Assembly (NCBI GenBank): GCA_947034895.1
Contig: OX344765.1
Coordinates: 40,615,001 to 40,679,000 of the forward strand
Reading direction: 5' to 3'
Length of the DNA stretch: 64,000 nucleotides
DNA from: Rhytidiadelphus loreus
Taxonomy: Eukaryota; Streptophyta; Bryopsida; Hypnales; Hylocomiaceae
Shown: positions 23,440 through 34,769 of the stretch, in pieces
Layout: each line of letters starts with the position of its first letter
Numbering within the stretch: position 1 is the stretch's first letter
The notes under the pieces: model-generated
What the model was told of the DNA's origin: nothing
The model's database searches: none
What the model saw: the letters and a program-made list of their open reading frames with translations, nothing else
Program-made: the position numbers and the translations under genes

Positions 23440-23946
23440 GTGCTCGGAGGGTGCACTTAGTTCTACTACAACAAACCACGTGTGAATAAGTGGTTTCTAA
23501 TAAACTATAATTTCAATCTAAAATTTTGACCATTGTTTAATAATGACCATAGGTTTTTATTGCTGAAATTTCCAACTCAAATAAAATATGAAATGATTTT
23601 TAGAAGAGGTTGAAAATGAATTGAAATGGCATGTTTTTCAACTCAAATAATTATAGAGAACACATTTAGATGACCATTGAATCAATATTCAATTCAAAAT
23701 GAGCTTTCAATAGAAAGTTATTTGATATAGGGGTGTGAAAGTTATTTTTCAATTTTACAGTATATCTTTTTACTTGAAAATTTTGTAATTAATTATTGTT
23801 AACAAATAAAACTATCAATAATTCAAAACATAAACTTTCAAAGTAGGAAAATTTATTCATATTTTTGTAATTTAATTTAATTTAAAATTCAAAAAGTATT
23901 TAGGGGGTCCAAAATTTTGTTCGCACGTGGTTTCTAACGAACACTC
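23440..23946. mobile_element. Old diverged copy of the ~583-bp hAT-like MITE
   Basis: The interior aligns with the MITEs at 36979, 48675 and 56443. Shared landmarks are AATAAACTATAATTTCA, TGGCATGTT..TCAACT, CAATATTCAA, TTTCAATAGAAAG, GGTGTGAAAGTTATTTT and AATTCAAAACATAAACTT. Subterminal CACGTG boxes remain at both ends. The GGGGAGGACACTC terminus is no longer readable and no target duplication is evident, so it is older than the other three. Confidence 0.7.
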
Positions 23947-23960
23947 TAATTCTAAACATA

Positions 23961-24232
23961 GGTCCGCAACGACCTTAAACTACCCCAATGAGGGGCAGGT
24001 GGTAGGGACTTCCGATGGTACCCATGAGGTACCCGGTTCAACTCCCCATGCTGACATTGCTCACATGGGGGCTCTTTGTGTTGGCACACGAGGAGTTGTT
24101 GTTTGTCCTTCCACTTGTTCTGACGGGGATTAAGTCCATGGAAAACACCATGGTAGTGTCTAGTCGGTCATGACTGCGACCCTCGAAGGTCGTATGTTTC
24201 AAAAAATATATAAAATATAAAATATAAAAAAA
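23961..24232 (+). mobile_element. tRNA-derived SINE with perfect 14-bp target duplication
   Basis: Flanking direct repeats TAATTCTAAACATA at 23947-23960 and 24233-24246 are identical. The insert opens with a tRNA-like head: an A-box-like GGGGCAGGTGG (23992-24002) and a B box GGTTCAACTCC (24035-24045), separated by 32 nt as in tRNA genes. A non-tRNA body follows, then an A-rich tail of AAAATATA repeats (24201-24232). This is the textbook structure of a pol III-transcribed SINE mobilised by a LINE. The intact duplication points to a fairly recent insertion. It lies at the right edge of the old hAT-like MITE. Confidence 0.88.
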
Positions 24233-24365
24233 TAATTCTAAACATAAACTTTTTTTTTTCTGTATTTCATTGTGGGGCTATTAAAAATCAAACATTTGCA
24301 GCCCTTTGCAGGGTTCAGTTTTTTTGTAATGACACTCGGTCTATGCGGCCAAATCTTCCAGTGCA

Positions 24366-24422
24366 CATAGCTCAGTGGACATCCTAATCACACCAAAATG
24401 GAAATACTGAGATTCTCCCGCC
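24366..24422 (+). other. Possible decayed tRNA/SINE head with perfect A box
   Basis: TAGCTCAGTGG at 24368-24378 is an exact pol III A-box match. About 32 nt later a weak GATTCTCCC stands where a B box would lie. No cloverleaf can be drawn confidently. A homopolymer run of about 12 C residues follows at ~24541. Confidence 0.25.
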
Positions 24423-24854
24423 CAACTTTATTTTATAGAACTTGCAAAGCAGCTCCCAAGTCGCATGCACTTGCAGATGGAGATGCCCCAAATCAAGGGA
24501 AGTGGAGACAGGAAATTCCAGGCCTGAATTGGTGGTTTAGCCCCCCCCCCCAGACTGTTTAGCCCAGGGGGTTAAACGAACCAAAGCTCCCAGTGAGAAA
24601 CTATGGTCAGACCACCTGTACCTAATGGTGGAACAGATGGTGAGCAGTTGGGTGCAATTGAATTTTTTCCCGTGTAGGGAGATACAAAATATTGGGATTG
24701 CAAAATTTTCAGAATTTTATTTGCAAAACTGAAATTTGTGTGAATTTTAGAAGGCAAAAGTGTTCCGAACCAGTACACAACATCTAGAATCCTGCAAATC
24801 CACACATAGGGGAAGCTAGTTACTACTCATGTGTACAAATTTCAAAATAATAAG

Positions 24855-25065
24855 GTAGAACTATCCATTACCACCCTGATTCGCAATCTGACTATATTGG
24901 AGCCAACTCTAGGAAAGACACATATTTTTTAGAGGTGTGCTTTTGTTTCAAAAGTCAAACCCAAGTGGAATTATAATTTTTTAATAAAAATTGTAATTTC
25001 TGTGAATTTCTAAAGTGAAATTGCAAAACCACCACTAGATTGGATTCATAAACATCCTCTTACAA
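24855..25065 (+). repeat. Dispersed repeat H, copy 2
   Basis: Direct-orientation copy of 14936-15165, diverged by substitutions and small indels. 25066-26156 downstream holds no recognisable gene. A T9/A7 tract at ~25720-25734 next to GTTGACCCAAC could be the tail of a minus-strand retroposon, but I could not find its duplication. Confidence 0.55.
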
Positions 25066-26156
25066 CTCAATACTACTTTCCAATGTATCTAATAGCACTT
25101 GAAGATCCACCAATCATTAATTGACACGTTGTCTTTTAATAGCATTAATAAACTACTCTTGTCAAAATCTAAAGCAAATTTGCATGTTTTTCTGATGGAA
25201 TTGGGACAAAGCTATAGACCACGGAATTGAATCACTGATGGAATTGGGCAATTCTACCTTAAATGCTATAACACATTCAGCAATTGTTCCTTGCAACCTC
25301 GCATATTGTGCATGTCATTAAAACTTGACTTCCAAACATGGTTCACAAAAAAAATTGCCTGGCTGAAAATAGCGGTATCCTACAAGTCAGGGATGGGTCC
25401 ATGGCTGGTAATGGGTGCTCCCACCATAGTAGCTGATCTGTTGTAAATTGAGGATTGTCAAATGCGCGTGGTCAGCTCCAGGTCAGAATCCCAGCGCTCA
25501 CACTTAGCTGAGAGAGACACTCTCTTTCAGCCTGCAAGCAGTTGAATTGGGTCCAGTACTTCAAAGATGTGAATCTTTCTCAGCAAAGCATGAGAGCCGA
25601 GACACTGACAATCACCATATCCGTCGCGGAGGAAGCGTCATCATTGGTGAGTTGGCTGCCACGTAGACCTCCCAAAGTTCCTGCATTCACAACGTTTCCA
25701 TGACTTCCGTTGACCCAACTTTTTTTTTTAAAAAGGGAATGAGCCACAATACAAAACAGCCAAATCACAAGAGCTGGATAAGAGTGAAAAGGATAGGAAC
25801 CGAAGTCAAAAGCTAGGAGAAGGAACAAGAAGGAGGACCCTTCTTATTCCAACAAACACTACTATCAACCCTACTAGCAAGAACAGGAGATTTAAGCCAA
25901 ATACAGTCAAACTTAATCCAAATTTTATCTCTATCTAGTGGGCAACAACAAGTCTCGAGTTGAGCCTTCAATTGAGCCCCCATCCTGAGTTGAGTAGAGT
26001 CTTGCAAAGGTCCAGTGGCCATGAATTCTGAACAATAACCTTACTGGACCCAACCTTTCCATTACTAGGCAAGTCCAAACCGGAATAGCGCAGGAAGATC
26101 TCTGCACAAGCACGGAAAATGTTTTATATAGGGTGGCTCCACCCAACTCCAACCAG

Positions 26157-26321
26157 GACCCAATTCCAACCAAATGAAAAGCCCTCATTGATTGTAGAAA
26201 ACAAATCTGTGACTATAGTACATGCCTTAACTTGCATGATTGTAAAGTTAAGGCATGTACAACAATCACACATTTGTATTCTGAAATCTATTTAGGCTTT
26301 TCATTTGGTTGGAATTGGGTC
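26157..26321. repeat. ~165-nt imperfect hairpin
   Basis: The outer stem GACCCAATTCCAACCAAATG..AAAGCC (26157-26182) pairs with GGCTTTTCATTTGGTTGGAA..GGGTC (26295-26321) almost perfectly. The inner stem ACAAATCTGTGACTATAGTA..GCCTTAAC (from 26201) pairs with GTTAAGGCATGTACAACAAT..ATTTGT over about 26 of 31 positions. The loop is ~15 nt. It could be a small MITE or a young inverted-repeat locus producing small RNA. Confidence 0.7.
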
Positions 26322-26576
26322 CCGGTAGGAATTGGGTACAGTTACAATACCTTCAAAATGATTGGATCCAAGCCCCAAGATGCAACTTTCGTCAGACCCA
26401 CTCCAAGCCCCCAGGGTGCCCAATGAGAGGTAACAAAATACAAGGAATAAGAATGAATGAGAACAAGATCAGAAGTCCTAAAAGAAGGAAAACCACACAA
26501 GCAGGGGGCAAAAAGACCAAACATGTTACTTCACAAAAAACAATGGACCCTGCAATGGACCCCATTGGACCCATCA

Positions 26577-26660
26577 TGGGCAATTTCGTTAAAATGTCGG
26601 TATTCCATGTGTCATGGGTGTATAGTCTTCTAGGCTCATGTGCTTACACTCTTAGGCTCA
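26577..26660 (+). mobile_element. Single end of the TGGGCAATTTCGTT MITE family
   Basis: It matches the left terminus of the element at 30528 for the first ~21 bases and less closely afterwards. No right end is visible, so this is a truncated copy. 26661-27566 contains nothing recognisable. Confidence 0.45.
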
Positions 26661-27570
26661 CAGAATAGCACCCTTCCATTTCCCTCCCCTATGTGTAGTC
26701 ATTTTGAAAATTGCTCAAGATACTCAAATGCATGATTCCTCAATCTACTATGATATTAAACTTTTTTGAGACATTGATGTGCACATAATTTTAACTAAAT
26801 CTCCATCAAAACTGTAAAATTAAGATTTTAATATATTAAAAATATTAAAAAAAGAATAAAATGTAGAAAATATTGATGTGAATAGCATTTGAGTATACTA
26901 AGGTAATATGCTCTAAAAGCAACCATTTAAGGGCTGGTCCTCCCTTTTCATAGGCTTTCGTAGACAAAATTATTTTTAGATCATTTTTCAGAGAAAGAAA
27001 AATAAATGTGGAACCTAACACAAGTGGTTTTGTATTTTTCCAAGCATTTTTGAATTACTTATAAATTTTCAAAAATTCAGGGCATAAGCACCTATTTGTG
27101 ACCATAGATCTCCCAAAATCGGTTGACTTACAACTTGTAAAGAAATGTGCGGAAATCAAAGAAAATGATTGGCTTTTGCAATAAAAAAATAATTTTTCCT
27201 CGATGCATTCAATTGCTAAAGTAGTCCATTTAAGATCACCCCATCTCCATTCTCCACCTAAAAATAAGGTCGGTTCACAAAAGATGGGCACTTTTAGAGC
27301 ATACTACTTTACTTTGTAGATCATTGAAAATTCGAAAGCTATAATAGGGTATTTTTAACAAAATAATGCAATTACATTTAAAAAATGATGAAATCCATGA
27401 AAGTCATAACTATTAAGCAAACTTTAAAAAGTACATCAAACTAATATACCAAGTAACTCAATCAAATCAAAGTAGTTTAAGTGTATGACTCCACACATAT
27501 TACATGTTGAAGTGAGAAATTATGCTCAATGTTCCACTGCAAAATCACAAGCTACAAGCACTGATATTAA

Positions 27571-28507
27571 CCCCTAAAGGACCAAGGCCTTTTTTCTGCC
27601 AAAAAACACTCAAAACTGCCATATCTATAGCAAGGAGTAAAAAACATTGAAAATTATTTTTTTATCATATCTAACCGTAGGATCTTACACCTAACTAGTA
27701 TGAAAGTGTGTGGAAAAAATTTCAGAATTTTTGACCGCTCAGATTGCAAGATATCTGCGTTTAAAGTGGAAAAAACAAGTTTTTCAGCACATTGCGGGAC
27801 TAGATTTTTTGACTTTGAACATTTTTAACTTAAAAAAATTTCGCACTACAGAGTTTTGAGCTTTAAATCTTTATAGTGGAGAATTGAGTTGAGAGTCTTG
27901 GTGAAAAAAAAAAATTCAAAAAAAATTCAATTATCGTTCTTAAGAAAATTGTTAAGTAGAAGTAGGTATGAGATAGAAGGAAAATCTAAAATATTCATAT
28001 ATTTTAGATGGAATTAAAATGCACTAATTCCAATGGTGAGATTGTTCTAGAAAGTAAATCAAACCATGGCAAAAAAAAAAATTGAAAAATTTGAAAAATT
28101 GCATTCAGAAATGAATCCTACAAGTTATTATTTTCAAGAAAATGCTCTAACTGCCCGAAAAACAAGAATGTCCATAACTTTCTCATAACATATCCAAATG
28201 AAATGAATCAAAGCTTTCCAGATAGACAAAAATATAATCTATGAGAAAAAATAATATTAAAAACAAAACTCAAATTTTTGTCCATTTTTTTGGGCTGCCC
28301 GAGCTGCCCACCGTCCCCTCGTTTGAGCTTATTTGGTCATAACTATTGTTCCCGAGCACCGATTGTGAAAAAAATTATATTCCCACTAAGCTAATCAAAT
28401 TTTCTACCTTCAAAAAAAAATTCAAAAAATTAGGAGAAAATCTCAGCCTGTAGGTACCTGCCCGAAAACGCACTTGGCCCCCGAAGGGACAATGGTCCTT
28501 TTAGGGG
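27571..28507. mobile_element. TTAA-flanked CCCCTAAAGG element, copy C2 (~937 bp)
   Basis: It starts CCCCTAAAGGACCAAGGCC and ends GGACAATGGTCCTTTTAGGGG, with TTAA outside both ends (27567-27570 and 28508-28511). It aligns with copy C1 throughout. Shared landmarks are TCTAACCGTAGGATCTT, GACCGC..AGATTG.AAGATAT, GAATTGAGTTGA.AGTCT and CAAAGCTT. It is non-coding. Length and end conservation support one mobile family. Confidence 0.68.
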
Positions 28508-28511
28508 TTAA

Positions 28512-29360
28512 GTGATAACTTAGATTATTTTAAGAAAACAATTTTGAGACAGACCAGAAAAACCTAGACCCAGAAAAGAAAAGAAAATTTAGACATATTT
28601 CCTTACGTCTGCATTTCTTAATAAAAAAATTCAATTTCCTGGCTAGCAATTTTAATTGTTTTATACTCTGTATTATTCCAAAGTTCAATTGACATTACCT
28701 GTATCTCACCAGCAGCAAAGCTGAAGCTACATAGATGTACTAACTTATCCCTTCAAATGAGAAGTCCCCCTCCCTGCCCCCCGGATTGAATTAAAAATAC
28801 AAAAAAATAAAACATCTGATTCAACCACCACCCTCCCCAAACCAGAAAACACATATGGAGTACATACTGGTATGGATGTCTAATCTGGAATATTGATACA
28901 GTATGGCTATCCTCTCAGAAGAGACAGACAATATGTTTATCAAACATAAAAAAGCCAAGTCAAGAACCTTCAAGTCAAAAGTCTACTGACCCATGAAACC
29001 TGACTCATTTGAAAAATCATAAAAAAGACACACCTGACCACCCACCCACTGCCCTTGCCACACACACATGCCACCCCAAATAATTGGATCCCAGTTGCTT
29101 GCCCACTGGAAATGGTTGCAGTAGTGTAAAACTGTAGGCGTCAGAGGAGCGAGTCATCCTACTCACCATCAACACCAAACCAAGATCAGCACCCGGTGAT
29201 CTCTGAAATGCAATTGCAAACAAGTGCAAGTGCACAACAGCTTGAAGCAACAATTGCATAGGAGATGGCCCCTGATGATGGCGTTGGCTATGCTGATGAG
29301 GATGAAGCTCCTCATCAAGAGCACATCCTCCCAACAGTGGCCTCGGGATATGAAACAAAG
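28512..29360. other. Moderately AT-rich stretch, nothing assigned
   Basis: No repeat or gene recognised. Short overlapping ORFs at 29017-29480 on both strands lack domain signals. Confidence 0.4.
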
Positions 29361-29373
29361 AATTGAGATTATT

Positions 29374-29481
29374 TTTTTTATATTTTTATATTTTTTGAAA
29401 CAAATGAAACGAAATTTCATTACAAAAGAAACAGAACAAACCTGCCAGCCACAGGTGGCCTGGCAGGGCAAAGACCGGAGG
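29374..29481 (-). mobile_element. Truncated retroposon 3' end with target duplication
   Basis: A 108-bp insert is flanked by AATTGAGATTATT (29361-29373) and AATTGAGACTATT (29482-29494), a 13-bp duplication with one mismatch. Read on the minus strand it ends in an A-rich tail (TTTCAAAAAATATAAAAATA) preceded by TTTTGTAATGAAATTTCG. It carries the short inverted repeat CCTGCCAGGC..GGCTGGCAGG near its 5' side. Structure fits a 5'-truncated LINE or a small SINE mobilised by the LINE target-primed mechanism. Confidence 0.65.
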
Positions 29482-29494
29482 AATTGAGACTATT

Positions 29495-30527
29495 GAATGT
29501 GTAAGTTACCTGGTTACTACTGTGCTCCCCATGGGCCCTCCAGACTTTGTCCATCATTATAAGCTCCGGCAGTACGAGCCAGACTCCATTGGGCTCCTGG
29601 ACCTCCAGTAGTTGGATGGGGCTTGGACCTCCTATCTGAGCTTTCCATTGCACCCTGGACACCTGGAAGTCGGAAGCGGGAATGACAGCACGCTCATCGC
29701 CGCATCTCCTTAGGGACAAAATTTTTAGTAAGTTTATTTTGTTGTGTACTTATGAAAGGGGGTCCAGTCCACCCTCTAGGCCCGCATTTCTGTTTTGCAC
29801 AGACTGGTGGCTGGACCTCCGAATCGGAAGCCATCCCCTAAGTAAGTTATGCATAGCAAATTCAAAATCGTCTGGACTCCTGAGCTAAGCTCCCAGTATA
29901 GTACGTAATGAAAGCAAGCAATGCTTCACTCTGCAATTCAATGAAGTCTTCTGCTAGTTGGCTAAGGTAGTGCAGCTGAGTGGAACTATGACGATCACAG
30001 ATTGATTGTCCATACAGACTGATTGATCATTTGGAGGAATGTGAACTGAGCTTATCAAGCCATTTGATTTCCGGTCAAGACTTCGTCAAGGCACCCCTGG
30101 TCTCCACTCACCTGGTCCACACTCATGCATCCCACAGACAGTTTCCAGGGTTGAGACAAAATCAATGCATCTGGCGGTTACATTTGACAAATTCCAGTGG
30201 GTAAGAACGACAAAGTCTTCGGCTTTTGCATGACCGTGAAATGTGCACGTCCATCAAATTGAAGCTCCTATCCCACAGCATGACTAAGCAAATGGATTGT
30301 ATATCATATCCAGCTTGCTGTCATAGAATTAGTAGAAGGTTGGAGGTTGTAAAATAATGGGGTAGCCTTTTTGAAACTATAGCAACTTAATTTTATATAG
30401 AGTATTATTCAAAATTCTTCACCTTTGTGTACCTCTTCATCCTCACTAAATTATAATACCATACTTGACTGATTACCCATGATTTCATTCTAGAACTCAA
30501 AGACCTAGTCCACATAATATTCAAGTA
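29495..30527. other. Unassigned stretch of mixed composition
   Basis: 29500-30300 is less AT-rich than the surroundings, with no recognisable gene, and may be low-copy DNA. No signals beyond short ORFs were seen. Confidence 0.35.
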
Positions 30528-30846
30528 TGGGCAATTTCGTTAAAATGGTGCCATTCCACTACTATGGTAGTTTTTACGGTTCAAACAAGGCGGTCTAAAA
30601 TGTACAATTACCTTAGATGTTTTAAATCTATTAACTTTTTAGATGTTTGAAATCTAAACTTGTCTTAGATGTTATTTTTATAGTTCAGACCGCACAATCT
30701 GAAATCTACAACAATCCTAGATTTTTGAAATCTATACAAATCAAAGATTCCTAAAATCTATACTAGTCCTAGATGTCACTTTAGAGTTTAGACTGGGCGA
30801 TTTGAAAATGGCACATAGAATATTGCCATTTTAACGAAATTGCCCA
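30528..30846. mobile_element. 319-bp MITE with perfect ~21-bp terminal inverted repeats
   Basis: It begins TGGGCAATTTCGTTAAAATG and ends CATTTTAACGAAATTGCCCA, perfect inverted ends. The interior contains several TCTAGATTT/AAATCTA-type motifs (AGATGTTT..AAATCTA), giving internal periodicity of ~35 bp. No convincing target duplication was seen, so the superfamily is open. A second copy is at 33717-34011. Confidence 0.8.
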
Positions 30847-33716
30847 TTTTTGAATTAGATTTTTCCTACATTGTCCAATATTGTTGTAATCATTGTTTTC
30901 ATTTGCAACGTTGGATTTTATTAACAAAGAAAATGTAAATGAAAAAAATCATCAAGTGTCATAGTAGATTTTTTACATTACAAGAAGTATTATATATATA
31001 TATAACCAAAATGATCTTCAAAACTATTCTTTGACCTCTTTGGAAATCATTTGGATGAAAATTTGGATGACTCTTATTACTAATCTTCCAAATGACCATC
31101 ATTAATTGAAAAAAATGGTTGAATATAAAATGCCAAAATAATTTTAGCACAAACTTTCAATTTTTGCTTCTAGTACAAAACATGATGAATATTATTGATA
31201 ATGTTTCTACAATTCTACAAAGCCCCTAAGCTTTCAGTGACGTAAGAGAAAGGAAAATTATAATTCAACATCTTTCATAGAAGGTTGCATTGATTCCAAA
31301 AACATGAAGTGGGAATTTTAATAATATGATTAAACACAAATAACGGTGTTTGCAAACTATGATACACAAGTTTTCTTTATGTCACAATGGATTAAACAAC
31401 AAAGTTTTGATAAATTTGTAAATGTAAACAATAAATGCTCATTGAACTTGACATAGAGGATAACTTTTGGAAGAGCACGGCCACCTAGGCTACATGACCC
31501 CTCCCCAATAAAATTTAATCTTCAAGTGCTTGAAATTGGGAATTTTACACCAAAAGAATGCTTTGTCACAGTGCATCATGGATGCTAAATTTTGAGATCT
31601 CATTGAAATTTTTTGAGATAATTTTCAATCATGTAGATTATCACAATTAATAAAAAATTAGATTTCCAAGTTTATACTATTTGGGTGTTTGCAAGAAACA
31701 CAAGCACTTAATTATGTCACATGAAGCATAGTTAGTAGGGCTATCATTTGCTATAACCTTTAAAGTATGAATCTGATCAACTTGAAATATTTAATAAACA
31801 TAGTTGTCTTGATTTTAATCATATCCCTTATTTTTCAAAAAATAAAAATAAACATTTTATATTTAAAAGTTAATTTTGCTAATTTTTCACACTTTGAGGT
31901 TTAGGGGTTGGAAGAATTAGGAATACTTAAAATTAATGATCTAGATCTGAATTTTTTTTGTCTATTCCTACACTAGGTGGGCATATTTCTATCAAGGGAC
32001 ATTTTAAAATGTATTATTTTATATCCTCCATATTTGTGCAAATATAGCTCCCGTGCGCTTACACTTTTGAACATTGATTGAAGATGGTTTCAAGCTCATT
32101 CTTTTGGTGAAATCTCTTCACCATGAATTCTTCTCAAATGGCTAATTTTTAGTTTCTTTGTAATTTTTTTTCTATTTTTTACAAATTAAAATGTTCAAGT
32201 ACTTATTTTATTGTGATTATGCAATTTTCTAGTTTTTCTGTTTAGAGAATTTTTCTATGTTTTTACTTCCCATGATACTTTCTTTTTACATGTGTATACA
32301 TTGGCCATATTTTTAATAATTAAAAAAATGTTTTTCTAATTTTATATTACTGCCCCCAATTCCTCTAAAGATGAAAGCTACCAATATAGAACAAAATAGA
32401 GCACTCATTTTTACAAATAGTCCATTAAAGTATTGTTTTGAATTTTCTATTCAACTTTAAAGTTCAAAATCTCAAATTAGATATTTAGGATTAAAAAAAT
32501 TATATTCTTTATTTTATTTTATTTAGTATTTATTTTATACAAATTGTGAAGGTGGATTTGGTTTCAATTTTTTGTGGAAAGTCATGAATTATCTGTGAAA
32601 AAAAGGGTGAATATTCTAATGCATGTTTTGGTGCAAGTATCAAAATTTCAATGCAAACTAGTGTAAAGCAAGCATTTCCATGTACCTTGAGTGCATGATG
32701 GGACTTTGTGTATCATAGTGTGCAATTACTTATAACAATGACTATATTGGTTTCAAAGTTTCTAAAATGAAAAATGTTTGGAATTATTATATTAGGACAT
32801 ACAAATTTAAGACATATGAAAAATGATTACTTTTTGTAGTGGAAACATACCAAATGAATTTTCCTACATCCATTGCAAGCAACTTCCAATTGCCAAGGAC
32901 TAAATCTATAATTTCTTTACAATTGACAAAAAATTGTTCACAAGAGGTGCCAATTGAACCCTATTGCTTGAATAGCTTAGTCTAGTCTTGCTACAACTAA
33001 GCCTACTCATCAAGCAAATTAATTAAAGTTCTTTCATACATGTGTGAATGACAATCTTTTTGGCTTCTACATTTTCCATATCAATTTATGAAAAATAAGA
33101 ATTGAACCTCCAATCAATGATTGCAAAGGCGTTTGCTCTAATGTGAAAAATTCTATTGGACAATTGTTTTTCACCCACTACCTATACAAGTGTGAGCATC
33201 CTTGCCCTCAATGGTTGTGAAATTTTTTATTTCGATTAATGTGATGGAATTCTTGTGCAAATTTGGTATATGTGTGCTTGTTTGAATAATTGCCTAATTG
33301 TGTGAAGTGCTCTAGTAGAGATTGTGAATGTGTGTCAATGAATTGCATGTTGAGCTTGTGATTTGAATTGGAGTTGTGTTGTGTTTGGAAAATTGTTGAG
33401 TTGTTGAATTTGAGTCTATGATTTCCAGTTGGTTATTGTATGTTTGAGTTTAAATGGTAATTGAATGTGATTGTTTGATTTGAGTGTCATTTACCAAATT
33501 GGAAACTCTTTAGCGCATGTTTGGTTGTGTTTGTATTACGTTGAAATTGTAACAAGTTGTTTGTTTGAATGAGAATTAAGTTGGGATTAATAATATATTT
33601 TGAAGTGTTTAAATGTTTGTGTTTCAAGTCTAAGTTGAGATGTGTTATGCTTAGATTATGACTGTGTGATCTGCTACCTAATTGGTATCAAACTCATAAA
33701 CATCTCATACATACAT
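30847..33716. other. AT-rich stretch; strongly T/G-skewed near 33200-33680
   Basis: No gene or transposon ends were recognised. From about 33200 the plus strand becomes markedly rich in T and G (runs of TTGTGTTTG), like 16140-17400, and one CCAAATTGGAA motif occurs at ~33493. This may be a fragment of the same kind of leader sequence. Confidence 0.4.
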
Positions 33717-34011
33717 TGGCAACTTCATGAAAATGGCGAAATTCCTCAATTTCAACAATTTTATAGTTCAGATTGGGTGTTTTGAAATGTACAATTGTTC
33801 TAAATTTCTTAAATCTATAATATTCTTAGATGTCTAAAATCTACATGTATCATAGATGGCACTTTCACAATGCAAACCATGCGATTTGAAATCTACAGAA
33901 GTCCTAGATTTATGAAATCTATACTTGTTCTAGATGTCACTTTTATGGTTTAGACCGGGTGGTTTGAAAATGACACACGGAATACCACGCACCATTTTAA
34001 CAAAAATTTCC
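33717..34011. mobile_element. Degenerate copy of the TGGGCAATTTCGTT MITE
   Basis: It aligns with 30528-30846 in the same orientation: TATAGTTCAGA, AAATGTACAATT, CTAGAT..GAAATCTA.AC, TAGATGTCACTTT and GG.TTGAAAATG.CACA. Its ends (TGGCAACTTCATGAAAATGG and CCATTTTAACAAAAATTTCC) have drifted. Confidence 0.7.
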
Positions 34012-34769
34012 TATATACTTGACTCAACTTTTCATACACTTATATTGATTCATAAACGAATGGTTTATTGAGCAAAGGCCCAAGCACGTATATACTTGAT
34101 AACTTGAGAATGAATGAAGACCTAAGTCTAGAGTAGGACAAAATTTATAAGCTAAGAATAGTAAGTGAGGTGACATGATAGACTTTCAACAATCCCCTGC
34201 TATACTAAGATTCCTACATAATCCCATAATTCTAATACATGTAACACATAATAGGGCTTCCTACAACCATTTCAATGTTGGAGATATATGATAACAGCCA
34301 TGGTCATCATCTTCCAAAAATGTCAATGGTGAATCATTCTTTTTGTATGAGATTGTTAAGAGAATGAGATAACAAGTCTTTTGTTAATACTATTGTTTGT
34401 CTTGCAATTTGAAATATTTTGGTTGGCTCTCATGTTGATAGTACTTCAACATCTCCTAGATTGATGTTGTGATATCCTTTTATTATTTGGTCGTGAACTC
34501 TTTCAACAATAGCTACAAGTTGGATCTTGTCAAGTGAAGTTTAAAGTAGAAGTTCAAAATACAGATAAAACTTAGTTTCAAAACAGTTCTGTAAGGAAGT
34601 ACTATGCGATGAAAATAGGTTTTAGACCTGGGTTGTACTATAATTGGTCAGATTGTAAGATTCAATAATGTTGAGTTTGGAAGCTTCAAAGCTAGCTCTA
34701 GAAGAGACAAATAGATATCTATGAAGGATCTAACTTTGTTTCAGTAAATTTAGATCAAGTATATTACCA

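Noticed and set aside
24366..24422. tRNA gene suggested by a perfect A box
   Set aside because: No proper B box, acceptor stem or anticodon arm can be formed. Kept only as a possible SINE relic.
25720..25735. LINE 3' tail at a T9/A7 tract
   Set aside because: No flanking duplication or LINE coding sequence could be found. Mentioned only as a possibility in the repeat H entry.
26309..26668. 119-codon plus ORF after the hairpin
   Set aside because: It begins inside the hairpin arm, is low-complexity (KRRKTTQ, MDPAMDPIGPIM) and is open in two opposing frames. No support as a gene.
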